Assembly (NCBI GenBank): GCA_016210245.1
Contig: JACQUR010000015.1
Coordinates: forward strand, 1-16,391
Length of the DNA: 16,391 nucleotides
Reading direction: 5' to 3'
Source of the DNA: Chloroflexota bacterium
Lineage (GTDB): Bacteria > Chloroflexota > UBA6077 > JACQUR01
Below are positions 1 through 7,780 of this stretch, one piece after another (the first letter of the stretch is position 1; the number at the start of each line of letters is the position of its first letter). The notes under the pieces are model-generated. The model was given only the letters and a program-made list of their open reading frames with translations, was not told the DNA's origin and ran no database searches. A program made the position numbers and the translations under genes.

Positions 1-1
1 C

Positions 2-1675
2 GGGCGGCCGGTGCCGGAGTACTTCCGCCTGTGGGAGAGCATCATGGCCCGCCTCCAGCCGCACGAGCGCGGGGAGGGGCGGCGGAGGCCCAGGCCGGAA
101 TCCATCCTGCGCGAGGCGGACGGGGCGCTCCAGCAACTGGCGGGCGAGTGGGTTCGGGCCTTCGAGACCTTCCAGCGGGAGGGCTACCAGGCGCCGCCCT
201 GCCTGATCGCGGTGTGCGACAACACCGACCTATCCGAGCTGCTGTTCGAGCGGATCGCCGAGGAGGGCCGCGTCTTCCCCGTGTACCTGCGCAACGAGGC
301 CGGGCGGGAGGTGACGCTGCGCATCGACACCAGGCTGCTCGACCAGGCCGAAGCGGCCAACGGCGAGGGCGCCACGCGCGAGGAGCGAGCCGAGGCGCTG
401 CGGAGGAAGGTGGCCACGGTGGGCAAGGCTGGCGAGCCGGGCGGGCAGGTGCGCTGCGTGGTCTCGGTGGGCATGCTCACCGAGGGCTGGGACGCGCAGA
501 ACGTGACCCACATCCTGGGGCTGCGCGCCTTCCAGTCGCAGTTGCTGTGCGAGCAGGTGGTGGGGCGCGGGCTGCGGCGCATGAACTACCACTTCGAGCT
601 GGACGAGCAGGGCGTGCCCCGCTACGTGGAGTACGTGGACGTGTACGGCATCCCGTTCGAGGTCATCCCGATCAAGAAGCGTCCTACGACCGGCCCGCCA
701 CCCCCGGAGCCAGAGACCACCCCGGTCCAGGCGCTCAAAGAACGGGAAGCGCGCTATCGGATCGACTTTCCCCGGGTGGAGGGGTACGTCTACCAGGTAC
801 GCGATCGCATCGAGGCCGAGGTCGACCAGATCGAGCCGGTGCGGCTGGACCCGGCTGTCGAGCCAACCGAGACCATCGTGCGGGCGAAGGTGGGCTACGA
901 GCTGGGCGGGCCGGGCCTGCGCGGCCCCGGGGAGACGCTCATCCAGACGCGCGAGCAGTTCTACGCCTCCGTCCGCGTGCAGGAGCTCGAGTACGAGCTG
1001 GCGCGCCGGGTGGTGGCGGCGCTGGTGGGACGCGAGCGCTTCCGCTACGCTGCCCGCCACCTGCTCTTTCCCCAGGCGCTGGCCATCGTGCGCGCCTATC
1101 TGGCCAGCCGGGTGGACTACGGGCCGGTGGACCGGCGCGAGGTGGGCCTGGAGCGGTACGCCGCGCTGATCGTGGAGCGCCTGCTGGCCGCCATCCGGCC
1201 GGGCGACGACGGCCAGCCCCGCCTGCTGCCGCGCCTGGAGCGCTTCCGCCCGCGGGGCTCGACCGCCGAGGTGAGCTTCCGCACCATCCGCCAGTGCCGC
1301 CAGACGTTGAAGAGCCACCTGAGCCACGTCGTGCTGGATGCGCCCCGCTGGGAGGCCTCGGTCGCCTTCCAGCTCGAAGCCTCGCCCCACGTCCAGAGCT
1401 ACGCCCGCAACGACCACCTGGAGCTCACGATCCCCTACGACTTCCTGGGCGGGCAGCACGTTTTCAAGCCGGACTACCTGGTGCGGCTGGCGAACGGCCT
1501 GCACCTGCTGCTGGAGATCAAGGGCATGGAGACGGAGCAGGACCGCGCCAAGTATCAGGCTGCCCGCAGGTGGGTGGAGGCGGTCAATACCTGGGGTGAC
1601 ATGGGGCGGTGGGCGTTCGAGGTGTGCAAGGACCCGAGGGAGGCAGGGGAGTTGCTGGCGCGACTGAACACATGA
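2..1675 (+). CDS. Type III restriction enzyme Res-like helicase-nuclease, 5'-truncated by the window
   Basis: The frame is open to the left edge, so the start and the Walker A/DEAD part lie outside; the GTG at 11 is probably internal. Residues here are counted from that codon. Visible are the second RecA-like domain of an SF2 helicase, with EGWDAQNV near 158-165 and the arginine-finger motif QVVGRGLRR near 182-190. Near the C-terminus is a PD-(D/E)XK nuclease site: PD at about 487-488 and E502-I-K504. The family (type III restriction subunit R) translocates along DNA with ATP and cleaves it, normally together with a Mod methyltransferase. No methyltransferase follows; a partner, if any, would be upstream. 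The gene ends with TGA and is followed by a gene-free stretch. The family call is firm; full restriction activity is inferred. Confidence 0.88.
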   Translation, partial: GRPVPEYFRLWESIMARLQPHERGEGRRRPRPESILREADGALQQLAGEWVRAFETFQREGYQAPPCLIAVCDNTDLSELLFERIAEEGRVFPVYLRNEAGREVTLRIDTRLLDQAEAANGEGATREERAEALRRKVATVGKAGEPGGQVRCVVSVGMLTEGWDAQNVTHILGLRAFQSQLLCEQVVGRGLRRMNYHFELDEQGVPRYVEYVDVYGIPFEVIPIKKRPTTGPPPPEPETTPVQALKEREARYRIDFPRVEGYVYQVRDRIEAEVDQIEPVRLDPAVEPTETIVRAKVGYELGGPGLRGPGETLIQTREQFYASVRVQELEYELARRVVAALVGRERFRYAARHLLFPQALAIVRAYLASRVDYGPVDRREVGLERYAALIVERLLAAIRPGDDGQPRLLPRLERFRPRGSTAEVSFRTIRQCRQTLKSHLSHVVLDAPRWEASVAFQLEASPHVQSYARNDHLELTIPYDFLGGQHVFKPDYLVRLANGLHLLLEIKGMETEQDRAKYQAARRWVEAVNTWGDMGRWAFEVCKDPREAGELLARLNT

Positions 1676-1723
1676 GTTTACTGAGCCCTGCACAAGGATC
1701 TAAACATTGGTGGGGCGCGAAGC

Positions 1724-1828
1724 GCGGGGGAGAGTAGGGGCAGCCCCCTGTGGCTGCCCCCGCGCCCCGCGCCCGAGTGGCTCTGGGCGGGGGAGCGTAG
1801 GGGCAGCCCCCTGTGGCTGCCCCCGCGC
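1724..1828. repeat. Two tandem-spaced 42-bp palindromic repeats
   Basis: Copy 1 (1724-1765) and copy 2 (1787-1828) have the same period of 63 bp and differ at one base (A at 1733, C at 1796). Each contains a perfect 9-bp inverted repeat, ggggcagcc/ggctgcccc (1737-1745 with 1752-1760; 1800-1808 with 1815-1823), around a 6-nt loop. The outer gcggggg/cccccgc segments can also pair. The hairpins could stop transcription of the upstream gene, but no T-run follows, so a dispersed extragenic palindrome is the better description. Confidence 0.85.
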
Positions 1829-2063
1829 TACAGGCCCCATGCGCAACGGTGCTTAGATCTCCATGCAGGGATCAGTAGTTGTCCCGTTTTCGCTCCGCCA
1901 CGGGTAATGCCAGGTGGAGGCGTCTCGCAAGCATGCGGAAGGACCAGTTCGGGGTAGCGGCTCGGCAGGCCGTGCCGCTACCGGACGATCCAGGATCGTG
2001 GGGCCCCCGGTTTCGCCAAACGAACCCACGCCCGGCCCTCATCTCGCACCCGGACCGCTTCCC

Positions 2064-2093
2064 TTGAGGGCGCCAGGCACTATAATCGCACTG
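2064..2093 (+). promoter_or_regulatory. Candidate promoter of the MFS gene (TATAAT)
   Basis: A perfect TATAAT lies at 2081-2086 in otherwise very GC-rich DNA, predicting initiation near 2093, about 25 nt before the ATG. A TTGAGG at 2064-2069 is only 11 bp away, too close for a standard -35, and there is no extended -10. The call rests on the -10 box and its position. Confidence 0.45.
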
Positions 2094-2117
2094 CCATCCA
2101 GCCCTCAGTGGAGCCGC

Positions 2118-3437
2118 ATGCAGTCCAACGTCACCACCCCGCCCGCCGTGCGCGGCAAGCGCGGCATATTCTACGGCTGGTGGATTGTCGCGGCCGGTTT
2201 CCTCGCCAACTTCGCCTATGCCGAGCAATTCAACACCTCCTACGGCGTCTTCATCTACGAACTCGACCGGGAGCTGAGCTGGGGCCGCACCACGCTCGCC
2301 GGCGCCTCGACCGCCAGCCGCATCCCCGAGGCGCTGCTCGCCTCGGTGCTCGGGCCGGTGGTCGACCGCTTCGGGGCGCGCTGGCTCATGGGCCTCGGCG
2401 GCCTGCTGGTGGGCGGAGCGTTCCTGGCCCTCTCCACCATCGACCAGCTCTGGCAGCTCTACCTGTACAAGGGTGTGGTCATGTCGGTCGGCTCGCTCTG
2501 CCTGGGCGGGTACATCGGGGTAACGATCTCCAACTGGTTCGTGGCCAGGCGCGGCCGTGCGATCGCGGTTATTACCATGGGCTCCTTCCTGGCCACGGGC
2601 GCCATGCCACTCGCGGCCGCGTTCATGATCGACACCTGGGGGTGGCGCCAGGCCTGGCTCGCCATGGGTCTACTGGTGTGGCTGCTGGCCCTCCCGTCCG
2701 TGATCGTGTTCCGCCGTCGGCCCGAGGACATGGGGCTGCACCCGGACGGAGTGCGACCCGAGGAGGCCAGGGCTCGACCGGTTGTCGAGCGGGAGCGCCG
2801 CCGCCGCGAGGCGCTGCTGGCCGCGGACGTGGTGTGGACGCGGGGCGAGATCGTGCGCACGCCCGTCCTGTGGGTCATGATCTTTGCCTGGGGGCTCTCG
2901 CAGCTCGCGGTGACGGGCACGAACCTGCACCTGGTCTCCTTCGTACAGGGGCTCGGCTATCCCCTGGTGATCGCGGCCGCGGGCTTGAGCCTGCGCGCCA
3001 CCAGCGCCCTGATCGGCAGCCCCCTCTGGGGCCTGGTGGTGGAGCGCATCCCGATCAACCTGGCCGCGTCGGTCCACTTCGTCTGCGCGGCCGTCGCCAT
3101 GCTCGCGTTCCTGCTGTACCCGACTCCGCTCGGGCTCATCAGCGGGCTGGTGCTCTACGGGATCGCGGTGGCAGGTGCCTTCGTGGTCCAGGACACGATC
3201 TGGGCCAACTACTACGGGCGCATGAGCCTGGGCCTGGTGCGCAGCATCGCCATGCCGCTGCAGACCGGCCTGGCCGCCCTGGGCCCGGTGGTGATCGGGC
3301 TGCTCTTCGACCTCTCCGGGAACTACCAGAGCGCCTGGCTGTTCCTGTTCTCGGGGTTCGTCCTCTCCGCCATCGTCATCCAGTTCTCCCGCCCGCCGCG
3401 GGCCAGAAGGCGGGAGGCAGTAGGCAGTAGGCAGTAA
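2118..3437 (+). CDS. Major facilitator superfamily transporter
   Basis: This 439-residue membrane protein has the usual length and about 12 hydrophobic segments of an MFS carrier. The N-terminus RGIFYGWWIVAAGFLANF enters the first membrane helix. The loop after helix 2 carries the family signature GPVVDRFGARWLMG (GxxxDRxGxR type). A charged central loop (RRRPEDMGLHPDG followed by an Arg/Glu-rich stretch) separates the two six-helix halves. The GYGWW-type start resembles MFS proteins often labelled monocarboxylate or oxalate/formate carriers, but the substrate cannot be read from the sequence. The ATG at 2118 has GGAG at 2110-2113 and follows the TATAAT box; a longer upstream frame has no such support. 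The last residues, EAVGSRQ, and the stop are encoded by 7-bp tandem repeats, so the native C-terminus may have been replaced. Confidence 0.9.
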   Translation: MQSNVTTPPAVRGKRGIFYGWWIVAAGFLANFAYAEQFNTSYGVFIYELDRELSWGRTTLAGASTASRIPEALLASVLGPVVDRFGARWLMGLGGLLVGGAFLALSTIDQLWQLYLYKGVVMSVGSLCLGGYIGVTISNWFVARRGRAIAVITMGSFLATGAMPLAAAFMIDTWGWRQAWLAMGLLVWLLALPSVIVFRRRPEDMGLHPDGVRPEEARARPVVERERRRREALLAADVVWTRGEIVRTPVLWVMIFAWGLSQLAVTGTNLHLVSFVQGLGYPLVIAAAGLSLRATSALIGSPLWGLVVERIPINLAASVHFVCAAVAMLAFLLYPTPLGLISGLVLYGIAVAGAFVVQDTIWANYYGRMSLGLVRSIAMPLQTGLAALGPVVIGLLFDLSGNYQSAWLFLFSGFVLSAIVIQFSRPPRARRREAVGSRQ

Positions 3438-3464
3438 GCAGAGGGCAGAAGGCAGGCGGCAGCA
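3416..3464 (+). repeat. 7-bp tandem repeat, GGCAGTA type, seven units
   Basis: Three exact GGCAGTA units (3416-3436) are followed by four diverging units (agcagag, ggcagaa, ggcaggc, ggcagca). The array begins inside the end of the MFS gene, supplies its stop codon, and fills much of the gap to the next gene. Confidence 0.9.
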
Positions 3465-3494
3465 GGTGGAAATTGCACGGGGAGCACGCAAGGC

Positions 3495-4214
3495 ATGATG
3501 GGAACGCATCCCCAATCCAAAATCCAAAATCCAAAATCCAAAATCGTTCGCCCGGTCCTGGGCCTGGTCGTGCTCGCGGCGCTGGCCTGGGGGGGCGTGG
3601 AAATCTGGCGGGCGGCCCAGCCGCCGGGACCGCTGGCCGCCTCGGGCACGGTCGAGGCGGACGAGGTGCTCCTGGGCTCAGAGGTGGGAGGGCGCCTGGT
3701 GGCGCTGCGAGTGGAGGAGGGACGCTCGGTCAGCGAGGGCGATGTGGTGGCGCGCCTGGACGATGGACTGCTCCAGCTCCAGCTCCGCCAGGTGGACGCC
3801 GCCGCGCGCGCCCAGCTCGAGCTGCAGGCGGACAAATACCTCATCCGCTCGCCCACCTCCGGCGTGGCCACCCGCGTGCTGGCGCGCGCGGGCGAGGTCG
3901 TCTCGCCGGGCCAGACGATCGCGACCGTGGCCGACCTCAGCCGGCTCAAGCTCACGGTGTACGTGCTCGAGCGCGACCTGGGACAGGTGCGGGTGGGCCA
4001 GCGGGTGAGCATCACCGCCGACCCCTTCCCCGGGCGAACGTTCGCGGGCACCGTCACCTCGATCAACACCCGCGCCGAGTTCACGCCGCGCAACGTGCAG
4101 ACGCAGCGCGACCGATTGAACCTGGTCTTTGGCATCAAGCTGCGGGTGGACAACCCGGAGGGCGCGCTCAAGCCGGGCATGCCGCTCGACGCCGCCTTCA
4201 CCCCAGGGTTCTGA
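3495..4214 (+). CDS. HlyD-family membrane fusion (adaptor) protein of an ABC exporter
   Basis: A 239-residue adaptor with one N-terminal membrane helix (PVLGLVVLAALAWGGVEIW, about residues 20-38). It is followed by the first lipoyl half-motif (VGGRLVALRVEEGRSVSEGD), a linker of only about 30 residues, the second half-motif (SPTSGVATRVLARAGEVVSPGQ), and a beta-barrel domain ending in RLDNPEG-like LRVDNPEGALKPGMP. It resembles YbhG, but the coiled-coil hairpin that normally separates the lipoyl halves is almost absent. The ATG at 3495 follows GGGGAG at 3479-3484. Residues 6-17 are a translation of a 7-bp repeat array, so the N-terminal tail is not ancestral. The gene lies 12 nt before the permease and is probably co-transcribed with it. 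Confidence 0.87.
   Translation: MMGTHPQSKIQNPKSKIVRPVLGLVVLAALAWGGVEIWRAAQPPGPLAASGTVEADEVLLGSEVGGRLVALRVEEGRSVSEGDVVARLDDGLLQLQLRQVDAAARAQLELQADKYLIRSPTSGVATRVLARAGEVVSPGQTIATVADLSRLKLTVYVLERDLGQVRVGQRVSITADPFPGRTFAGTVTSINTRAEFTPRNVQTQRDRLNLVFGIKLRVDNPEGALKPGMPLDAAFTPGF
3514..3545 (+). repeat. 7-bp tandem repeat, AATCCAA type, four units plus a partial one
   Basis: Four exact units occupy 3514-3541 and a partial unit follows. The array lies inside the 5' end of the adaptor gene. Because 7 is not a multiple of 3, it reads as QSKIQNPKSKI rather than as a peptide repeat. Its AT-rich composition contrasts sharply with the flanking DNA. Confidence 0.92.
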
Positions 4215-4226
4215 GTCGGGCCCGCC

Positions 4227-5354
4227 GTGTTCGGACGCATCGCCCCGATCATCCTCAAGGAGTTCATCCAGATCCGGCGTGACCCGCGCACGCTGGCCAT
4301 CGTGCTGGCCATGCCGGCCATGCAGCTCCTGCTCTTCGGCTACGCCATCAACACCGTGGTCGACCACCTGCCCACCATCGTCTTCGACGAGTCGCGGGAT
4401 GCCCAGAGCCGCGCCTTCGCGGCCGCCTTCCACAACAGTGGCTACTTCGACCTGCGCGCCCAGGCGCACTCCCGCGCTGAGGCCGTGGCCGCGGTCGACA
4501 CCGGCGAGGCCAGGGTGGCGCTGCTCATCCCCCCGGAGTTCGGCAACCACCTGCTGCGGGGCCAGCAGGCGCTCGCCCAGTTGGTCGTGGATGGCTCGGA
4601 CCCCAACACCGCGCAGACTGCCCTCTTCGCGGCCGGCATGGTGGCACAGGTGCAGTCCGGGGAGGCGGTGGCCAGCCTGGCCGAGCGCCTGGGCCGAGGC
4701 AGCGCGGCGAGCGGGATCGAGCTGCGCCCGGTGGTGCTCTACAATCCGAGCATGCTGAGCGTGAACTTCATGATCCCGGGCCTCATCGGGCTGATCCTCC
4801 AGTTCCAAACCCTCATCCTGACCGCCTTCGCCATCGTGCGCGAGCGCGAGCGGGGCACGCTCGAGCAGCTCGTGGTCACGCCGATTCGCTCCTGGGAGCT
4901 GATGCTGGGCAAGATCATTCCGTACGTTGCGACTGCCTGCATGGCGGTCGGCGTGGCTCTGGCCGTAGGGCGGTTCTGGTTCGGCGTGGAGGTTGCGGGC
5001 AGCTTGCCGCTCCTGGCAGCGCTCTCGCTGATCTTCCTGCTCAGCTCGCTCGGAGTCGGGCTGTTCGTGTCCACCATCTCGCAGACCCAGACGCAGGCGA
5101 TGCAGTTGGCGGTCTTCATCATGCTCCCGTCGGTGCTGCTCTCGGGGTTCATGTTCCCGCGCGAGGGCATGCCCTTCGTGATCCAGCAGCTCGGCCTGCT
5201 CATCCCGCTGACCTACTTCCTGCAGATCCTGCGCGGGATCATCCTGAAAGGGGTAGGCATGGAGGTGCTCTGGCCCAACGTGCTGCCGCTGGCCCTCTTC
5301 GGCCTGGCGGTCTTCGGGCTGAGCGCCAACCGCTTCCGCAAACGGCTCGGCTAA
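4227..5354 (+). CDS. ABC-2 type transporter permease
   Basis: A 375-residue permease of the YbhS/YbhR/YhhJ type. The N-terminus KEFIQIRRDPRTLAIVLAMPAMQLLLFGYA is the family's typical first amphipathic/membrane segment. A large extracytoplasmic domain follows (about residues 45-175), then five C-terminal membrane helices. The conserved cytoplasmic sequence FAIVRERERGTLEQLVVTPI and the late motif LLSGFMFPREGMP are typical of the family. Such proteins pair with an ABC ATPase to export drugs, lipids or polysaccharides; the substrate here is unknown. Only one permease gene is present, so a homodimer is likely. The start is a GTG, with only a weak upstream GGGC, 12 nt after the adaptor stop. Confidence 0.9.
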   Translation: MFGRIAPIILKEFIQIRRDPRTLAIVLAMPAMQLLLFGYAINTVVDHLPTIVFDESRDAQSRAFAAAFHNSGYFDLRAQAHSRAEAVAAVDTGEARVALLIPPEFGNHLLRGQQALAQLVVDGSDPNTAQTALFAAGMVAQVQSGEAVASLAERLGRGSAASGIELRPVVLYNPSMLSVNFMIPGLIGLILQFQTLILTAFAIVRERERGTLEQLVVTPIRSWELMLGKIIPYVATACMAVGVALAVGRFWFGVEVAGSLPLLAALSLIFLLSSLGVGLFVSTISQTQTQAMQLAVFIMLPSVLLSGFMFPREGMPFVIQQLGLLIPLTYFLQILRGIILKGVGMEVLWPNVLPLALFGLAVFGLSANRFRKRLG

Positions 5355-5356
5355 GA

Positions 5357-5446
5357 GCGCCTTTCCAAACCGCCGAGACGCAGAGACGCAGAGAATCCTT
5401 CTATACTAAAGAACTCTGCGTCTCGGCGGTGAGTCTTGAAAGGCGC
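5357..5446. repeat. Nested inverted repeat between permease and ATPase genes
   Basis: An inner 16-bp perfect stem (5370-5385 with 5414-5429, ccgccgagacgcagag and its complement) is enclosed by an outer 9-bp perfect stem (5357-5365 with 5438-5446). The inner left arm continues with a second gacgcagag copy. The AAGG ribosome-binding site of the following ATPase gene (5440-5443) lies within the right outer arm, so folding of the transcript would hide it. The structure may also act as a partial terminator. I see no transposase. Confidence 0.85.
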
Positions 5447-5450
5447 ACTC

Positions 5451-6380
5451 GTGACGACCGAGGCAATCATCGACGTGCGCGGCCTGACCAAGCGCTTCGG
5501 CGACCTGGTGGCGGTGAACGACGTCTCCTTCGCCGTCCAGCGGGGCGAGGTGTTCGCCTTCCTGGGGCCAAACGGGTCCGGCAAGAGCACCACCATCCGC
5601 ATGCTGTGCGGCATCCTGGAGCCCACCAGCGGCGAGGGGCGCGTGCTCGGCTTCGACATTGCCCGCGAGGGCGAGCAGGTGAAGGAGCACATCGGCTACA
5701 TGAGCCAGCGCTTCGCGCTGTACGAGGACCTGACCGTGCGCGAGAACCTGGAGTTCTACGCGGGCGTCTACCAGGTGCCGGGCTCGGAGCGCAAGACGCG
5801 GCTGGTCGAGCTCATCGACATGGCCGGCCTCCGTGGGCGCGAGCGCCAGTTGGCTGGGCAGCTCTCCGGTGGGTGGAAGCAGCGGCTGGCGCTCGGCTGC
5901 GCCATTGTCCACCAGCCGCCCCTGCTGTTCCTGGACGAGCCCACCGCGGGCGTGGACCCCGTCTCGCGGCGGCGGTTCTGGACCATGATCTACGGCCTGG
6001 CCCGAACCGGCGTAACCGTCTTCGTCACCACCCACTACCTGGACGAGGCCGAGCACGCCACCCGGGTGGCCATGATCCACGGCGGCGTGCTGCGCGCCCT
6101 GGCCTCCCCGGCCGAGCTCAAGCGCGGCGCGCTCCAGGGCCACCTGCTCAGCCTGGTCTGCGACACCCCCATGCAGGCGGTGGCGCTGCTGGAGCGCGCC
6201 CCGGGCGTGCGCGAGGTGGCGCTCTACGGCACCACCATCCACGCCCTCATCGACCCAGCCCAGCAAACGGCAGAGGGGTTGAGCGCCTGGCTGGGCGACG
6301 TTGGCATCACGGTGCATGGTGCAACGCGGATCGAGCCAACGCTGGAGGACGTGTTTATCAGTTTGATTGGGGCGCCATAA
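5451..6380 (+). CDS. ABC-2 type exporter ATP-binding protein
   Basis: A 309-residue nucleotide-binding subunit that should power the permease encoded just upstream. Visible motifs: Walker A GPNGSGKST (39-47), signature LSGGWKQR (138-145), Walker B with catalytic Glu in LDEPTAG (161-167) and switch His in TTHYLDEAE (H195). A C-terminal extension of about 80 residues ends in EPTLEDVFISLIG, typical of the CcmA/YbhF drug-exporter class. GTG at 5451 is preferred because AAGG sits 7 nt upstream; an in-frame TTG at 5436 would add five residues. Placing the ATPase last, after a repeat, is unusual for YbhGFSR-like operons, where it normally follows the adaptor. Confidence 0.92.
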   Translation: MTTEAIIDVRGLTKRFGDLVAVNDVSFAVQRGEVFAFLGPNGSGKSTTIRMLCGILEPTSGEGRVLGFDIAREGEQVKEHIGYMSQRFALYEDLTVRENLEFYAGVYQVPGSERKTRLVELIDMAGLRGRERQLAGQLSGGWKQRLALGCAIVHQPPLLFLDEPTAGVDPVSRRRFWTMIYGLARTGVTVFVTTHYLDEAEHATRVAMIHGGVLRALASPAELKRGALQGHLLSLVCDTPMQAVALLERAPGVREVALYGTTIHALIDPAQQTAEGLSAWLGDVGITVHGATRIEPTLEDVFISLIGAP

Positions 6381-6402
6381 TCCGTTCCCCCTACGGCGCC
6401 CC
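6369..6402. terminator. Candidate bidirectional hairpin between convergent genes
   Basis: A perfect 8-bp inverted repeat, ggggcgcc (6369-6376) and ggcgcccc (6395-6402), with an 18-nt loop, spans the stop codons of the two converging exporter operons. It has no T-run on either side. Position favours a role in ending transcription, but the structure is modest. Confidence 0.35.
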
Positions 6403-7088
6403 TACTCTGCAAAGTTGACCCGCACCGTCATCCCTGGCCGCAGTTCTCGGGGTGCTCCCTCCAGGTCGATCACCACGGGGTAGTGCTCGTCTCCGGCTGG
6501 GGTGGTCTGCGGTTGGGGGGCGACGGTCCGCACTCGACCCGGGAGTTCGCGGCGGTCCAGGGCGTCGACCCGCAGCCGCACCGCTTGTCCCTGGCGCACG
6601 TGGGTGATGAGGAACTCGTCCACGTCCGAGGTCTCCACCTGGAGGCGGCTCAGGTCGCCCACCGTGGCGACGACCGTCCCGGGCGTCACGGTGTCCCCTA
6701 CGTGGACCGGAACGCCGGTGATCGTGCCCCGCCAGGGGGCGGTCAGCACCTCCACCCCCTCCAGTCCGCGCACGCGCGCGATCTCCTGCTGCGCCTCCAC
6801 GGTGTCGCCCACCTGGACCGCCAGCCGGGCCACCACGCCCCCGACCAGGGTGCCGACGCGGGCCTGGCTCGCCAGCCGCACCTGCCCGCGGGCCTCGAGC
6901 CTGGGCGCGACCTCGAGGGCCTGGGCAGGCGGCTGCGAGGGGGCCGGGGCGCTGCCGACGCGCAAGGCCACCACGACGACGAGCAGCGCGGCCACGGGCA
7001 GCGCGGCCCATCGAACCGAACGGGGGAGGAGCTTGAGCGCATGGAGCACCGACAGCTTCCCCATCAGTGGCCCGCCGAGCTCGAGCAC
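6402..7088 (-). CDS. HlyD/MacA-like adaptor protein of a second ABC exporter
   Basis: A 228-residue protein with one N-terminal membrane helix (WAALPVAALLVVVVALRVG) and a signal-anchor layout. The two lipoyl halves, LVGGVVARLAVQVGDTVEAQQ and APWRGTITGVPVHVGDTVTPG, are separated by only about 15 residues. A beta-barrel domain follows, ending in ELRPGMTVRVNFAE. It therefore looks like an adaptor with no coiled-coil hairpin. The start may be the GTG at 7088 (used here) or the ATG at 7064; neither has a strong ribosome-binding site. It is the last gene of the minus-strand operon, 16 nt after the ATPase stop. Its TAG stop lies in AGAGTAGGGGC, an 11-mer also present at 1731-1741, so a dispersed repeat may have supplied the stop. 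Confidence 0.82.
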   Translation of the reverse strand: MLELGGPLMGKLSVLHALKLLPRSVRWAALPVAALLVVVVALRVGSAPAPSQPPAQALEVAPRLEARGQVRLASQARVGTLVGGVVARLAVQVGDTVEAQQEIARVRGLEGVEVLTAPWRGTITGVPVHVGDTVTPGTVVATVGDLSRLQVETSDVDEFLITHVRQGQAVRLRVDALDRRELPGRVRTVAPQPQTTPAGDEHYPVVIDLEGAPRELRPGMTVRVNFAE

Positions 7089-7104
7089 GGACGCGCGTCC
7101 AGGT

Positions 7105-7776
7105 TCATGCCCTCAACTCCCTGACCCGGCCATCGCGGATCTCGACCCGGCGCTGGGCCGCCGCGGCTACCTCTGGATCGTGCGTGACCACGACGACCGT
7201 GCGTCCTTCCTCATGGCATCGCTGCAGCAGTTGGACGACGTTGGCCTTGTCCTCGCTGTGCAGCTCGCCCGTGGGCTCGTCGGCCAGGATGAGGCGCGGG
7301 TGGTTGGCCAGCGCTCGGGCGATGGCGACCCGCTGGCGCTGGCCGCCGGAGAGCTGCGCTGGCGCGAAGGTGAGGCGCTCGCCCAGGCCGACCGTCTCGA
7401 GCAGGGAGGCGGCCCGGGCGTAGCGCTCCGCGGCGGGCACCCCGGCTGCCTCCAGGGGCAGGGCCACGTTCTCGATCGCCGAGAGGCCGGGCAGAAGATG
7501 GAACCGCTGGAAGACGAAGCCGAGGGTGTGCAGGCGCAGGCGCGTGCGTTCCTCGTCGGCCAGGGCTTCGAGGTCTCGGCCATCCAGCGCCACACTCCCC
7601 CGAGTCGGTCGGTCCAGTAAGCCCACGATCTGGAGCAGGGTGCTCTTGCCCGAGCCCGACGGGCCGACGATGGCCAGGAACTCCCCGGCGTCGATGTGGA
7701 AGGTGACGTCGTGGAGCGCCACGAGCTGGGACTCACCGACCTGGTAGGTGCGCCACACGCCGCTGAGCCGGAGCAT
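7105..7776 (-). CDS. ABC transporter ATP-binding protein, LolD/MacB type
   Basis: A 223-residue ATPase of normal length for the LolD/MacB/FtsE group. Motifs: Walker A GPSGSGKST (38-46), Q-loop FVFQRFHLLP (Q90), signature LSGGQRQR (142-149), Walker B LILADEPTGEL (162-172) and switch His in VVTHD near residue 199. The D-loop reads GELHSED, with His in place of the usual Asp, a variant I believe occurs elsewhere in this group. It starts with ATG 4 nt after the permease stop and is followed by the adaptor, so permease, ATPase and adaptor form one operon. It should energise a mechanotransmission-type exporter rather than a classical channel. Confidence 0.93.
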   Translation of the reverse strand: MLRLSGVWRTYQVGESQLVALHDVTFHIDAGEFLAIVGPSGSGKSTLLQIVGLLDRPTRGSVALDGRDLEALADEERTRLRLHTLGFVFQRFHLLPGLSAIENVALPLEAAGVPAAERYARAASLLETVGLGERLTFAPAQLSGGQRQRVAIARALANHPRLILADEPTGELHSEDKANVVQLLQRCHEEGRTVVVVTHDPEVAAAAQRRVEIRDGRVRELRA

Positions 7777-7780
7777 AGCC

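Larger units (their letters stand above)
1676..2117. other. Gene-free region between the restriction gene and the MFS gene
   Basis: This 442-bp stretch holds two palindromic repeat copies (1724-1765 and 1787-1828) and, near its right end, a TATAAT box. Short open frames exist on both strands between about 1870 and 2230, but none has a recognisable domain or a convincing ribosome-binding site, so I call no gene here. A decayed gene cannot be excluded. Confidence 0.6.

Noticed and set aside
230..1693. Long open frame on the minus strand opposite the restriction gene
   Set aside because: It has no recognisable domain and low-complexity composition, and it mirrors a gene with clear helicase and nuclease motifs; such frames are common in GC-rich DNA.
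1724..1828. CRISPR array
   Set aside because: There are only two copies, each is itself a palindrome, and no cas genes are present.
1872..2228. Small minus-strand gene of 118 residues
   Set aside because: It overlaps the start of the MFS gene, contains no known domain and has no convincing ribosome-binding site.
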